Positions 1 to 12,235 are shown, counted from the first letter of the stretch. The stretch is 64,000 nt of DNA from Xestospongia muta (GCA_963693285.1 OY848921.1:8135229-8199228); one strand, 5' to 3'. Notes: generated from the sequence alone by a model not told the origin. Numbers and translations are program-made.

Positions 1-3000
1 AACTGAACATCCTCAAGAGATCACATCAGAGGAAACTAAACATCCTCAGGAGATCGCATCAGTGGAGATTGAGCATCCTCAGGAGATCGCATCAGAGGAA
101 ACTGAACATCCTCAGGAGATCGCATCAGTGGAGATTGAGCATCCTCAGGAGATCGCATCAGAGGAAACTAAACATCCTCAGGAGATCACATCAGTGGAGA
201 TTGAGCATCCTCAGGAGATCGCATCAGAGGAAACTGAACATCCTCAAGAGATCACATCAGTTGAAATTGTACCAGGAGGTGTGGAACTCAAACCTATACA
301 TGAGAAGACATTGCAAGAAGCACCTCAGGAGAGAGAGCTTATTGAAGATATATCTCAATCAAATGAAACTGAAGCTCCACAAGAGAAGGGATCTGAAGAA
401 ATGGCTAATGTTTCGAATACTGAATCAGTCATTCATCTATTAGAAGATGTGTCTGTTATTGATACAGCTAAACCTGGAGAAATATTTACAAAGACAAGTA
501 CACCTCAACCACTTGTAAGTACGAATGATGAACAAACAGATGAGTTGATGGATGAGATAGATAAATTAATCTTTGTATTATAGAATCTTGTTTGGTCATA
601 TGGATTTAATGCCTCCTTACCAGTTCACAACATCTCTTGTGATGATAAAAAGGTATGTGTACATGAAACAATCACATGACAATCACATGATAATTCCAAT
701 TATGTCATGTGATATAATTGTGTGTAGATGATCTTCTATGCAAGTAGTCACACTGGAATAGTATATGACTGCAATGAACATCGACAATATCTACTACAAG
801 GACATGTAAGTATATGTAATATTAAATTAATTACATGTAATGTTTAATTAATTACATGTAATCGTGTATTAATTACAGGGTAATTCTATATCATGTACTG
901 CAGTGAGTGGAGATAGAAGATGGTTGGTTACTGCCGATATTGGTCAGGATACATTGCTAATTGTGTGGGACTCCTTTTCTGGGTACTTAAAATGAACTCT
1001 TCGCAGTCTGTCCATTCATTCATCCATCTGTCCATTCATTCATCCCTCTGTCCATTCATTCATCCATCTGTCCATTCATTCATCCATCTGTCCATTCATT
1101 CATCCATCTGTCCATTCATTCATCCATCTATCCATTCATTCATCCCTCTGTCCATTCATTCATCCATCTATCCATTCATTCATCCATCTGTCCATTCATT
1201 CATCCATCTGTCCATTCATTCATTTATCTATCCATCAACACTTCCTTAAATTTCAGAGTTCCAGTTCACACTATATACAAAGGTCTAGGTCAAGGAACAG
1301 TGGGCGTGGCACTTAGTCGAGATGCTCGTTATATGGCTACCTTGAGTTATGGAATACCTCAAGTTGTGAGCATATGGGACTGGACCAATGGAAGAGACAC
1401 ACCCCTACAATCAGTGACATTAAGTGTCGACTATGGAACACAAGTAAACACGACCATGTTATTAGTAATCAAATCTTGTTGTTTTGTAGACTTTTATTAC
1501 ATTTAGTCAAGATGATTCTTCATTACTGGTGTCAAACAGTGATGATCAAGTCATATTTTATAAATGGGTAGGTTAGGACATTAGTCATTTTTAATGTCCA
1601 TCCATTATCTTTATAGGATGTTAATGGACTCTCTGTTCATACAACACCAGTTAGTGACAGAGATTTCAACAAACCCGTGGGATATTTGTCTCAGTCAAGT
1701 TTCTTGCCTGGTTTGACACATTGGGCTCTGACTGGAACATCAGAAGGATGCAGTGTAGTATGGGAGACAATTGGACTCTATCAAGAAGGTGTGATGAATG
1801 GATAGATGGATGGATGGATGGATGGATGGATGGATGGATGGATGGATGGATGGATGGATGGATGGATGGATGGATGGATGGATGGACAAATGGTTTGGTA
1901 GATGGATTGAGAGCTAATAATTTTTAATAATTAATTTTTGACTAATTTTAATAGGAGAAATGAAATCTCTTCAAGAACTACATCTTGAAAACAAAAAACC
2001 AGTTCGTTTAATGAAAATGCATGATTCTGCTATTACAGTCATTACAACAGTTAACCAGTAAGTCCATTGTATATCTAGATTAATTATTTAATTATCATAA
2101 TTAGGTACATAATGACAGGAGACAGTGCTGGTCACGTAAAATTCTTTGATACGGATTTCAAACTTCTTAACTGGTTAGTAAACAGGTCAAACAGGTTCAG
2201 TTACATTTCTAATCCTATTTTACAGGTATGACACTTTTAAATTTGGTCCCATTGCATCGCTTTCATTTGCTTATATGCCCAAACTTCATCAGTAAGTTTT
2301 CATTAAAACAATGTACTCAAAACATGTTTATATATTCAATCAAAATAACAGAGAGTTGGTATTACATTCCTGTTATCAAATCATTTAATAAATTTATAAT
2401 TGCTGGGGTCTTTGTACATTGTACCCCGTTATTATTAATCTTCATAGATCGCTGAAGGAGACAACTCACCGTTACCCTTTGCAATCAACACTTGAAGCAG
2501 ATCAATTCATAACACCTAATTTTACTCTTAGCACAAGTACATCTTATATTGTCCATGTGATTACTGATGGCAGTGGAGTAGATGTGAGTTGCTCTCATAT
2601 CTATTTGTCACAACAAAGATATGATCTTTCCCCTCTGTAGATTATAATGCAGGAACATGATGCTGTTATCTCTGCTTTGGCTACTCATCCTAATCTCTCT
2701 TGTTTATTAGTGGGTAGTTATAGTGGTAAGATAAAACTATGGGACTACCAGACCAAGTAAGATATAATGGATTATCTACTGTATCAGATACATTAGTGAT
2801 TGATGGGCTATTTACTCTTCCACTGATACTATTATAGATGTTCATATACCAGTTCTATTGTATTTATAGTGGTTATGTTTATGTATATTATTTGTATCTT
2901 GTGTCTTTCAGACAGGTTCTGATGTTGCGGCAGTTTCCAGATCAACATTGCATTCAATGTCTTAATTTTGATCCGCAAGGACAATACATTGGTAACCAAC

Positions 3001-3805
3001 TTTAAATTAATAACATCTCATTTTAGAAGTTTTTTCAATTGTGCCTTCTTTTTAATGTAACAGCACTTGGTTTTGTAAAAGACATAAATATGTTTTCTTT
3101 CTTCCTTATAAGGTATTGGGTTCACTAGTGGACAAGTAGTAATAGTCGACGCCCTCACACTACAAGATATAACCCCAGTTTTTCACTATGCTCGTGACTC
3201 CATCACTTACTTGAGCTTTTCTCGTGACTCACTTTATATGGCCACAGCTGTAAGTAAAATATGGTTACTATAGTAACTGTAGTGCAGTTATAATGTAATG
3301 TTCACTATATAGTTGAATCCATTACATAGTCACACAAACAGAACAGTCTCCCATCATTAAAATACTTCTACTCATTGTTGCTTAACTTCAGTGACATCAA
3401 GTAGCTAGAAGACTTGACTACCACACCTATTGCTAACAATACATAGCTCCATGCTCATAGTATATGTAGACTGCAATAAACTAATGTTTATTTGACGATT
3501 GAAATACATCTCATGATAAAGATGACCAATTTCACTCCTTTAGGATCTTGATAGAACAGTAAGTGTCTTTGTTTGTAAGTATTCCAAAGACGATGGCAAT
3601 ATGTGGACATTTTTGGCCAGATATCAAGCACATTACAAACAAATTGAAGGTAAGAAATTGTCAATACTGTTTCCAAAATATTTACAAACTTACACTAGCC
3701 CTGATATTTGGAGTGTCTCCAGACTCTGGTCAAACTAGACTGCTATCATTAGGGAAAGATAGAACATTGGTATGACAAGATGTGTGTGCGTGCGTGCGTG
3801 CGTGC

Positions 3806-3871
<66 letters not shown>

Positions 3872-6228
3872 ACAATACAATATTAATGATTAATTGTTGT
3901 TTACAGGTGGAGTATGATTTGATCAATTCTGGTGAAGATGATCTCAAGCTTTTAAACATTGATAGAATAGAACAGAGTGCTGTTCCAACGGCTGCTACCT
4001 GGTATCCTCCACTCACTAAGGAGTCCTTTCTACTGATAACTAATGACCAAGTACTACCATCACTATATTGTAGAGGAATATTTTTACTTAATATACATTA
4101 TCTTTAATTCAGTACAAAATGAAGCTTTATAATTCCTCTACTAAAATGTGTCGGAAAACCCTTCTTGGACCTACTTTTGGCAGCCCCTTGAGAAGGTCAC
4201 ACGTACACACTTTATCATGAACCCCTAATTCATTAACATTTCCTCTTTTTAGGTTGTCAGTGCTTCCTGCTCCAATACATTACTCTGAGAGCGGTGATGA
4301 AACAAGACGATACTTAGTATACACTACAACTGATAAAGTACAAAAATATAACAAGAATTCTACAGTATTCATATACATTTGTGTACAGGTTGGTCTGTTA
4401 CTGTTACCTCATGATGGCAATCCTCATAATACAACTTGTCTTACAGCCCATCCTGGACTGGTATGTATCCATTTGAATTCATGTGTCACTACCGTTCATC
4501 CATCTATTCATCCATAGGTGAGCGATATGGCAGTAGCACATAATGGACAGTATATTTTCACAGCTGGTGGTGAAGACTGTACAGTTAACCAGTGGTCTAT
4601 TAGCACAGAGTAAAGCATTATATTATCACTTCGATAACATTTTTATGGTATAATTTTATAGTGCTCTTGAAGCTCTCTCTCAGCTTGGTGGTCAAGATCT
4701 GGAGCCATTTTACTCTCTCATTGAAGGAGGAAGAGAGGGTCCATTTTTCGCTGAATTAGAAGAATTCTTTTACTATGCACAAATCAGAAAGTAAGTCAAC
4801 CTGTTTTTGAAACCAGTTTGACCTGTTTTTGTGATATAGTCAAGGTCCTAATTCTATGGACCAACGAGAAATCTCAATTACTATACCAATTGATCAGATA
4901 CCATTTGTAATGAGAGCTATTGGCTACTATCCCTCAGAACAAGAGGTAGGCATATCATGTGATAAGTCACATGATGGTCATGTGATAATACTAGTAGCTA
5001 CTAGGCTAGCCTAGATCATCAAATGCTAATGTGTCTGTATTCTGTGCTACATTATAGTCATGTGAATGTCATGTGATATTATTTCCGTTTTAGATTGAAG
5101 ATATGCTCAATGAGGTCAAGTTTAGTCAATATGTTGATACCGGTTGCTATGTGACCAGTATTGACTTGAGTTGTTTTATTAAATGTGAGTTCAGTACACT
5201 GTTAACAATGAAATGTCTTACTATTTATATCATGTACATCTACATGATTGTTGTATAATAAGTGTGAAAGTTTCTTTTAAGTTTAACATGTCCAGGTGTA
5301 TTCTCATTCTATGCATTGTATACAATCCAGCCATCTATAATGTATTGTACATTAGTATCCTTCAAAAGCTCTATTTGAGTGTATATGAACAGCTGACTGG
5401 GAAAAGACAGGATTGGGTGGTGAAGGTGCTATCATGTGTGTATGTATGATTGTTAGCTGTGAATCTGTGATATATTCATCACTATTCTCTGTGGGTTTTG
5501 GGTTGGTGTAATTTGAGAGTGGTTAATTTGTTTGGATGAGGTAATCGTAGTGATATTTCTATCAAAATGATGTGACATAACTAGACTAGGTCATATTTCA
5601 TTGATAAAAGAATATAAACTCACCCTCTTTCTCTTTATTTACCGTTTTAGTATACATCAATCATAGACCGGTCTTTGGTTTTTCTCCCTCGGACTTAGAC
5701 CACGCCTTCAAAATCCTTGGCACAAGATCATCCAAACAGTTACAATGGTCTGTTGACAGGTCAAAATTATTTCAGTTGCTACAAGAGAGAGGTAAGCTAT
5801 GAATATCGTTATATTATACACTCTATAAATATTGCTATAATGTTGTTCATGAGCATTGTTTAGTGAAAAGTGATATGTTGTCTATAAATGGGTGTGTCAT
5901 GGAGATTTAAATTTTAAATGTTAAAACAACAATGACAATGGTGGCGTTGACATTGCATTCTAACCCAACCCATTATGTGTATATATATATATAAGTGTAT
6001 TTGTAAATGTACTAATGAGTATTTTAACCTTCTTGTTCAACATATGTAGGTGAACATGTGACAGAGAAAGAATTAATTGAACACTTAATGACTCTAATTG
6101 GTGGTTGTGCTAATCCTGAACATGAAGGTGACTACACTGAGAATCCAGCGTCACTCTTACCCAATATACCGGAACAGATTACTGCAGTACAATTTGCCGA
6201 AGAACTTCTTGGACTAGCTACGTCTTGA
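1..6228 (+). CDS. CFAP251: CFAP251 (WDR66), ciliary WD40 protein, 5' end outside window
   Basis: WD40-repeat protein of motile cilia. In other animals and algae CFAP251 belongs to the calmodulin- and spoke-associated complex at the base of radial spokes. The window opens inside an exon coding an acidic 11-residue repeat (EHPQEIAS plus EET or VEI). Clear exons: 1-514, 584-652 ([14 protein letters not shown]), 728-805, 879-980, 1257-1443, 1490-1567 and 1617-1788, then about 13 more to the TGA at 6226-6228. Family landmarks in order are the LQGHGNSISC blade near 800-900, [14 protein letters not shown] near 4145-4190, [13 protein letters not shown] near 4560-4600 and the C-terminal [16 protein letters not shown] segment near 4930-5125, which is calmodulin-like in the family. 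All introns are short. Several carry simple repeats. The apparent stop at 581-583 lies in intron 515-583, which begins GTAAGT. Identification rests on block-by-block agreement with my memory of the vertebrate protein; exact exon ends in the middle are approximate. Confidence 0.93.
2..255 (+). repeat. Coding tandem repeat, 33-bp unit (66-bp higher order)
   Basis: About eight units of an 11-residue acidic repeat in the N-terminal region of CFAP251. Two variants alternate (units ending EET and units ending VEI), giving a 66-bp higher-order period. Glu-rich low-complexity N-termini are usual for this protein. The repeat also keeps a second frame open (69-443), which is a shadow. Confidence 0.9.
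1005..1243 (+). repeat. Minisatellite, 20-bp CATT/CATC unit in CFAP251 intron
   Basis: About twelve units of a 20-bp pyrimidine-rich motif (CCATTCATTCATCCATCTGT and variants) fill intron 981-1256. They end just before the acceptor TTTCAG at 1251-1256. On the sense strand the array could serve as an extended polypyrimidine region. Confidence 0.9.
1798..1886 (+). repeat. (GGAT)n microsatellite in CFAP251 intron
   Basis: About 20 GGAT units lie in the intron that starts after the exon ending at 1788. Confidence 0.95.
3781..3870 (+). repeat. (TG)n microsatellite with CGTG start, CFAP251 intron
   Basis: An alternating purine-pyrimidine tract that starts with TGCG units and runs into TG. It lies between the exon ending [11 protein letters not shown] and the exon beginning [12 protein letters not shown]. 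Confidence 0.95.
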
Positions 6229-6364
6229 AACTCTACTACCATAAAAAACATATTGTCTTTTACTTAATTATAACAGTTTGTTTGTTTGTTTGTATACCAA
6301 AGTACTACTGTCTAGTGTCAACATTCGGAATCCCGCGCAAGTAACGCAAACAGCTGATAAAATC

Positions 6365-6471
6365 GAACTGCGCATGCGTAATATTATTCGCGGCATAATT
6401 TACTGGCGGGTCGTCTTCTATTAGCATAGCTCTCTCTCGTCTCCTCAGTCTTCATAGCAGCCCTGTTCAAT
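6365..6471 (+). promoter_or_regulatory. Probable promoter of the F-box gene (NRF1-like and E2F-like sites)
   Basis: A CG-bearing stretch in otherwise AT-rich DNA, directly upstream of ATG 6472. GCGCATGCG at 6370-6378 matches the NRF1 core. TGGCGGG at 6404-6410 matches an E2F half-site. Both motifs are short, so function is inferred. E2F control would suit a cell-cycle F-box gene. Confidence 0.45.
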
Positions 6472-7972
6472 ATGATGTGCACTGCAGCAGTTTGCCCCGT
6501 ATCCTCCTCGACCCATATGGCCGAGTTTGATGGCGAAGAAGAGAGTCCATTCACTTATAGACGAACACCTTTCTGTCATTCGACCCCGTCCAGTAGAAAA
6601 TGGAGGCCTGTTGGATACTCTAACGAAGTTGCTAACCTTGTGTTACAACTCTCTCCTCTTAGTGAGAGCCTAAACAGGCTCCCTCGCATGCTCACAACGC
6701 CCCTCAGTCCATCAAATATACTAAACACGTCACCGCCTGTATTCGATTTGATAAGCAATCTTCCAATTGAGCTCTCACTGTTCATATTCTCGTATCTCTC
6801 TCCTGAAGATCTCTGTCGGTAAGTATTTATAAGTGAATGAGAGAACATGTTGAGAATGTGTTTGTAAAGAGGTGTGGACATTTTATTGCCATTGGCCATA
6901 TTGCTTGATAACAAATATAACATAACCTTTTAATGCTACCTCACCGTTTCTGCGAGCTTCTTTGCTTTGCATTGAAGATAATAAAGGATAGCGTTAGTAT
7001 ATTGTGAACTTGTTCCTTATTTTATTGGATAGTGAGTGAGACATTTAGTTTATCTTTTGAGCATTCTAATAAAGGTATATTATACTTAAAAGAAAATTTG
7101 TTAATGGAAGTTTCTGATGTATTATGTGTATTGTAGTTGACGCTGTCGAGTTATCACAATGATATATAAAAGTTTGATATAGTGTCTTTATATCTGGTTA
7201 CTATTTGTGGTTTATTTTATTAAATTTGAATAAAAATACAAAAACATTTTGAAAGTATTCTTGTAGAATGGTGCTAACTGGCTAACGTCAGTAGACCCAG
7301 CTGTTGGAATGGACTTGCCGGGTTAACACTTATAGCTTAAGATGACTTAAAAATATGTACACTATGTCTACTGTAACATTACTCTTGTTATGTTTAGGAT
7401 CTGTTTAGTATCTAAAAAGTGGTACCGGCTTGCACAAGACAAAATGCTTCGTAAAAAGAGAGAGTCATATGTGATCAGCCAAAGATACAACTTTCAGCAG
7501 TGTAAGGTACGTGTCACATGATAATCATATGATTACTTAATCCTATTACATTGGTTTTTAATTTTTGATTGATTTTCAGGAAAATTATAATGACCGTTCA
7601 TTTACTACCCCACACCGTGCACATTTAAGACGCTCGGCCACGCCCATTCTAAGCCCTCTAAACTTTGAAGATATCCCTTATCAAATACATCATGATATAC
7701 ATCCTAACACCCTTCCAGCTCCTCCTCCTTCTCCCTCTTATGATCACCTACGAACGCCGGGTCCATCTTTCTCAAGCATGCTTGAAAGAGTGGAAAAGTT
7801 AACAATCAATTCAGATCCTGACATTCGAAGGTGTCTTTTTCCTGGTCTGGAATCCAGTTCCTGCAGTAACACCAAAAAATTTCCATCTCGACGTGTTGAT
7901 CCTCATGTCAATCGTTCAGGAGAATTGCTGATAGGGAAGAGGTCAAACAAAGGCAGATTAAGACGACTGTAA
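6472..7972 (+). CDS. F-box protein with Emi1/Emi2-like C-terminal LRRL tail
   Basis: Three exons, 6472-6818, 7398-7506 and 7580-7972, join in frame to 282 residues. Residues 1-90 are rich in SP/TP sites (HSTP, LSP, TTPLSP, TSPP), typical of CDK substrates. An F-box spans about 93-133 (ISNLPIELSLFIFSYLSPED, then ICLVSKKWYRLAQD), which would bind Skp1. The rest looks disordered and includes RAHLRRS, a possible RxxL degron. The last residues are KGRLRRL. In vertebrate FBXO5/FBXO43 (Emi1/Emi2) an LRRL tail docks on the APC/C, but those proteins also carry a cysteine-rich zinc-binding region before it. Here too few cysteines follow the F-box to make one. Either a stripped-down Emi-type APC/C regulator or an unrelated F-box protein with a convergent tail. 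Start chosen at the first ATG of the MMC pair. Confidence 0.8.
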
Positions 7973-8602
7973 TGGTAGACATTTTCCTCCACACATCATT
8001 GCTATATTTTCTTGTCTTTTTATGTCTGCTTGCTTGGGTCGAGTAGAAAAATTTAGTTTAAAAAAAATATTCAGTTTGAAGTACTATTTTTGCAGGCTGC
8101 TTGTCGAAAGTTCACAAAAAAATATTTATTTACTGCAAAAGATATATATATATATTTATTATTATATTGTTTTGTTGTTTCACCTCAACTTTGTTATAAA
8201 ATCCTGTTTTTTTTCCTGGCACTGTTGATTATTATTATAAGTTGTAGTAATCCTTTTGTTCACCTATACTAACTACTCATATAATGGTTTGTTCACAGTT
8301 TACAATAAAACACAGAATTAGTACTATTACATATTACTATATTATATATTAGTACTATTACATACTATATTATATACTAGTACTATTACATTTTACTATA
8401 TTAAATACCTCTACAAATACTAGTACCAAACTGGACATCATATTGTAGATAATTTATGTACAATGATTATCAATTTGATGATGTGTATCATTAGCTCTGG
8501 AATTGTTAGAATACAGTTAAAAAATCAATTAAATATCTCGTATTATATTACAGAATAATTAACAATAGCAACTGGTTAATTTCTTTGAATAATAATTTCA
8601 AT
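7973..8602. other. Convergent intergenic region, no gene seen
   Basis: Lies between the 3' ends of the F-box gene (+) and the first SEC14L copy (-). Very AT-rich, with a short TACTATTACATA-type repeat around 8316-8410. The open frames here (8022-8272) are low-complexity and have no recognisable domain. Confidence 0.6.
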
Positions 8603-9784
8603 TTAAATATCTTCATTGTCTCCTGATGTTGGTGGCTCCAAGGTTGTACGATTTAATTCCATACCAAGATCTAAGACCACGCCTTCTTCATTAATTTCTG
8701 TTAAGTCTTCCAAACAATCAAGAAAATCTTTGGAATCACGAGAGAGGTCTGACATTAGTTCCGGGGGTAAGACCTCTACAGAGTACATGACCTCTTTAGA
8801 TCTTGTCCAACTATATGTGTTATCAAATTGTACAACATCTAGATACACAAAGGGTTAATAATAAAGACCTCTCTAGTGGTAACCTTACAAGTTCCAGTAG
8901 TAGTACACTGATAAAGACCACTCTCTGGAATGACATGAGAATTTCTTCTTCTTGTTGGTACCTATGTAGAAGACACAATTATTGTAATATATTCATTATC
9001 TTAGTCTATTTATTTACCACAGGATGCATATTATTAGTTTGTTCTTTCTTGTCATCATCAGATGTATCAGGTTTATAGAAAACACCAAATCCGATATCAT
9101 AATTATTACTAGTGTACTCCCATCTAATAGACTTAAATAATGAGGATAACCCTGTAATTATCTTTACTTAATTAATGATCCTTCTTTCTCAACATTAACT
9201 TCTAATTGATGCGATGACCTACGTCCCACAATAACTGTTTCCATATCTTCTTTCTTTGTCTCTGTTAGGTTTGTCAGATAATATCTTTCAGGGACATCAC
9301 CACCCCAGTTGATCTAATGGACAGATTAGATGATCTTCTTTATAGTTAAATTATTACAGACTTACATAAGCTGTACATTGAGGATCAGGTTCACAACAAG
9401 TTCCACCATAAGCTTGAGGTAACTGATCAGGAGATATGTACTTCTGTAACTCCTCCTGCCAATTATCTTGAGGAAGAATGTACAAAATATTTTTAGAACT
9501 GTCAAAAGTCTGTACCTCCCAATATTACTAATTTCTTTCTTGTATCTTCCTCTACAAAATGCTTCACAAGATTATAGGCAATTGGAAAGATGCGTGGGGC
9601 TGTAATGATGTCACATGATATGCATGTGATGATCATGTGATCAACATACCATTAATGATGTAAGCAGATTTTGTTCTCTCTGGATAATTGTTGCCAAATA
9701 TTTCAAACAACTATTATGTCAAAAAGATATTAAAATGTAAATTTTAACAAGACAACAACATACTTGTCTTGCTAATTGGATACC

Positions 9785-9860
<76 letters not shown>

Positions 9861-9989
9861 GGAGAGGGAGAGGGAGAGGGAGAGGGAGAGGGAGAGGGAG
9901 AGGGAGAGGGAGAGGGAGAGGGAGAGGGAGAGGGAGAGGGAGAGGGAGAGGGAGAGGGAGAGGGAGAGGGAGAGGGAGAGGGAGAGGGA

Positions 9990-10030
<41 letters not shown>

Positions 10031-11237
10031 ATAAAATACTGTATCTATAGTGTCTTACAAGGCCAGTAGAATTGTCTTCGATAGCTGAGATTTTCCATAT
10101 TCAATACAGCTGTTACACTCTCAATATTTCGGCCTTTCTAAGAAATAGAAAAACAGACAAAGTCTACATAAAATTATTTAAAACCAACTTTAGCAGAGAA
10201 TTCTTTAGTGACACGATCTGTTAGTTCACCATGATATATTTTATATTTAATAATATCTTCTTCCTTACATGACCGATATAAACCTAAAACTCAACAATCA
10301 CATTTATAACATGTACTAATTCCATTACTTGCCTTTAGTATCAATATTACCAAAAAAATCATAATACACAGGATGACCATCTCTGTCCTCACCAAAAAAC
10401 CCTCCAGGAAAGTATTTTTGTAGAACCTAAAACACAAGACAACACACTAAGTAAGGAAACTATAATATGTATAAGTATAATTTATGCTAGAAGAAATGAC
10501 TAAGTAGGATTCATTGTTACATGTGTATGTATGCATGTATGTATGTATGTATGTGTGTATGTATGTATGTATGTATGTATGTATGTATGTATGTATGTGT
10601 TATGTGTTTTTATTGAACAAATTTATAAAAAAAAAGTTGTGTTGCCCAAACAATCTTTCGTGACTCACATCCACTGAGGCTTCCACTTGTATGTATGTAT
10701 GTATGTATGTATGTATGTATGTATGGATGGATGGATGGATGTAAATGTAATGATATAACTGTATATACTTACATTTCTAATTTACACTTATTAACTCACT
10801 TCAGGAGGTGTCCAATCAAAGATCTGATCAGCTTTCACTTCTTGTCTCCATTGTATGTGCTATATATATATATACAGGAAGTAAGAAATAATTAGTCCTT
10901 ATTGTATAAAATATTACACATCAAAACTTACATTTCTAAGCATTTCCACAGCTGCAGTCAAATTAAAACTCTTTGCTGAAATATTAACAAAATTAATGAA
11001 TATTAAATTCATTGGTCTATGCAGCATTCAACATTGTTTGTTTCTAATTTTAAAGTTACCTCTCAGCCATCGTAGATAGTAATGATCACTGTCATCAGGT
11101 TTGTCAGGGAAATCTTGAACTGCTCTACGAAACTAAATAATGTCTACATCACAGTTCAATGCTATTGTAGCAATATCTCTTACTCTCTGAAGTGTCTCCT
11201 CTTGAGAGGGACTTAGATCACCGACATATCCACTCAT
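8603..11237 (-). CDS. SEC14L: SEC14L2-like CRAL-TRIO/GOLD protein, array copy 1
   Basis: Cytosolic lipid-transfer family (SEC14L2 is supernatant protein factor/tocopherol-associated protein). Gene model, 12 exons in the order of transcription: [17 protein letters not shown] at 11237; [35 protein letters not shown] (CRAL-TRIO N helices); a short [14 protein letters not shown] exon; [20 protein letters not shown] (start of the lipid-binding fold); [27 protein letters not shown]; a 20-bp micro-exon at 9764-9783; [13 protein letters not shown] then [31 protein letters not shown] with [25 protein letters not shown]; then the GOLD domain, [11 protein letters not shown] to [16 protein letters not shown]. 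Length about 400 residues, as in vertebrate SEC14L2. The tail is longer and acidic, ending SGDNEDI. All splice sites checked keep frame. The ligand cannot be read from sequence. Confidence 0.92.
9786..10027 (+). repeat. (AG)n / (GGGAGA)n compound satellite
   Basis: AG dinucleotides flank a block of about 25 GGGAGA hexamers. On the sense strand of the minus-strand gene it reads (TC)n and runs straight into the acceptor CTAG of the micro-exon at 9764-9783. The long EREREE reading frame across it is an artefact. Confidence 0.97.
10519..10741 (+). repeat. Two (GTAT)n tracts in a SEC14L copy 1 intron
   Basis: GTAT tetramers at about 10519-10600 and 10690-10722. The second runs on into GGAT units to 10741. 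A poly-A stretch and unique sequence separate them. Confidence 0.9.
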
Positions 11238-11660
11238 CCTAGATACGTATCTCCGTTTATGTTAGTATACTGACACACCTCCAAAAGTTGAAGTGGTCCT
11301 AGGACCACTTTTGGCAAGCCAAAATTGACCCCCAGATCATTTTTAACTGGGATTTGAGAAAAGGGACCACTTTTGTTAAACATCTCAAAAGCATACAGTT
11401 GACATTGTTCTGTACACAACCATACAGTTTCAATGGATTTACTAAGTTATATCTCAGTTTAAAAATAATAGATAACTTGAAATGCAAGATTTGGTAAGTA
11501 ATCTATTAAAAAAAATGCTTACGTACATACAAGCGTTTTAAATGGTTTGACTGAAGTGGTCCCTTATTGCAAATCAGGCTACAAATGGTCCCATAAAGCC
11601 AAAAATGGCCCCTCAAACCGTTTTTTGGCTGTAAAATATGATGTATTTTTTGTCAAATAG
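11238..11660. other. Upstream region of SEC14L copy 1 with GTGGTCC repeats and a 20-bp palindrome
   Basis: A perfect 20-bp palindrome centred on CCTAGG lies at 11291-11310. Its half-motif GTGGTCC/GGACCAC recurs near 11358 and 11553, and AATGGTCC or AATGGCCC near 11586-11612. This looks like a small non-autonomous element or a diverged repeat. No gene is evident; the minus-strand frames at 11234-11487 show no domain. Confidence 0.45.
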
Positions 11661-12235
11661 TTTGCAGTGATGAAATGATAAAGATTCAAGTAGAAGTAAG
11701 AAACCAGTCATCACTAGATGTCTCTGGAGTAAGTTTTACATTAAATTATAATTTATTTCATGCAGTTAGTTTTATTTTGAGATATTTAGTTAAATAGAAT
11801 GGTTGAGATTATTTAGCAAAGATGTGGAAAGAGGAGAAGAGGAATTACAAAATGTTATAGATTTCACTATCATTACAACTGGAAGTCGTGATCTTATGAT
11901 TGCAAGTGGAACATCAGAAAGATGGTAAACAATAGAACAATATATCACCTGAGTAATATAATAATACCACTTATATTGATTGGATTACCGGTGTTGTAAT
12001 ATATGATGTAGCTGATAGACAGTGATTAATATCCACAAAAGAAACTTTTTAATGACAAGGAGCAATTCTATCATTTGTGATGTAAGAAATGAAGTAATGT
12101 TAATGGCTAACTTTGTAAGGTACCATTAACTTACTTCATTTACGTTTAAATAAATTGAAATGCTTAACTATTCCATATACTGCAGGTTACTTGAAACAGG
12201 AGAAATGATCAAATGTGATTCATGCAAAGAGTAGT
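11655..12235 (+). other. Possible gene relic or unrecognised small gene
   Basis: Three stretches look exon-like. One near 11667-11727 is followed by GTAAGT (IKIQVEVRNQSSLDVSG). A second near 11796-11926 is open for about 43 codons (ends DLMIASGTSERW then stop). A third near 12186-12233 (LLETGEMIKCDSCKE then TAG) follows a TGCAG acceptor. The first and second do not join in frame at any splice site I could find. I recognise no domain. It may be a decayed fragment or chance. Confidence 0.2.

Noticed and set aside
69..443. Second open frame (SILRRSHQ repeats) over the window start
   Set aside because: Shadow frame of the CFAP251 coding repeat. The other frame joins by splicing to clear CFAP251 exons.
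581..583. Apparent stop codon breaking CFAP251
   Set aside because: It lies in a 69-bp intron (515-583, GTAAGT...TATAG). Splicing restores the frame to [10 protein letters not shown].
9769..10050. Long open frame of repeating Arg-Glu
   Set aside because: It is only the (AG)n/(GGGAGA)n satellite read in one frame, inside a SEC14L intron.
11234..11487. Minus-strand small frames upstream of SEC14L copy 1
   Set aside because: No domain, no splice-supported extension, and they overlap the GTGGTCC repeat region.
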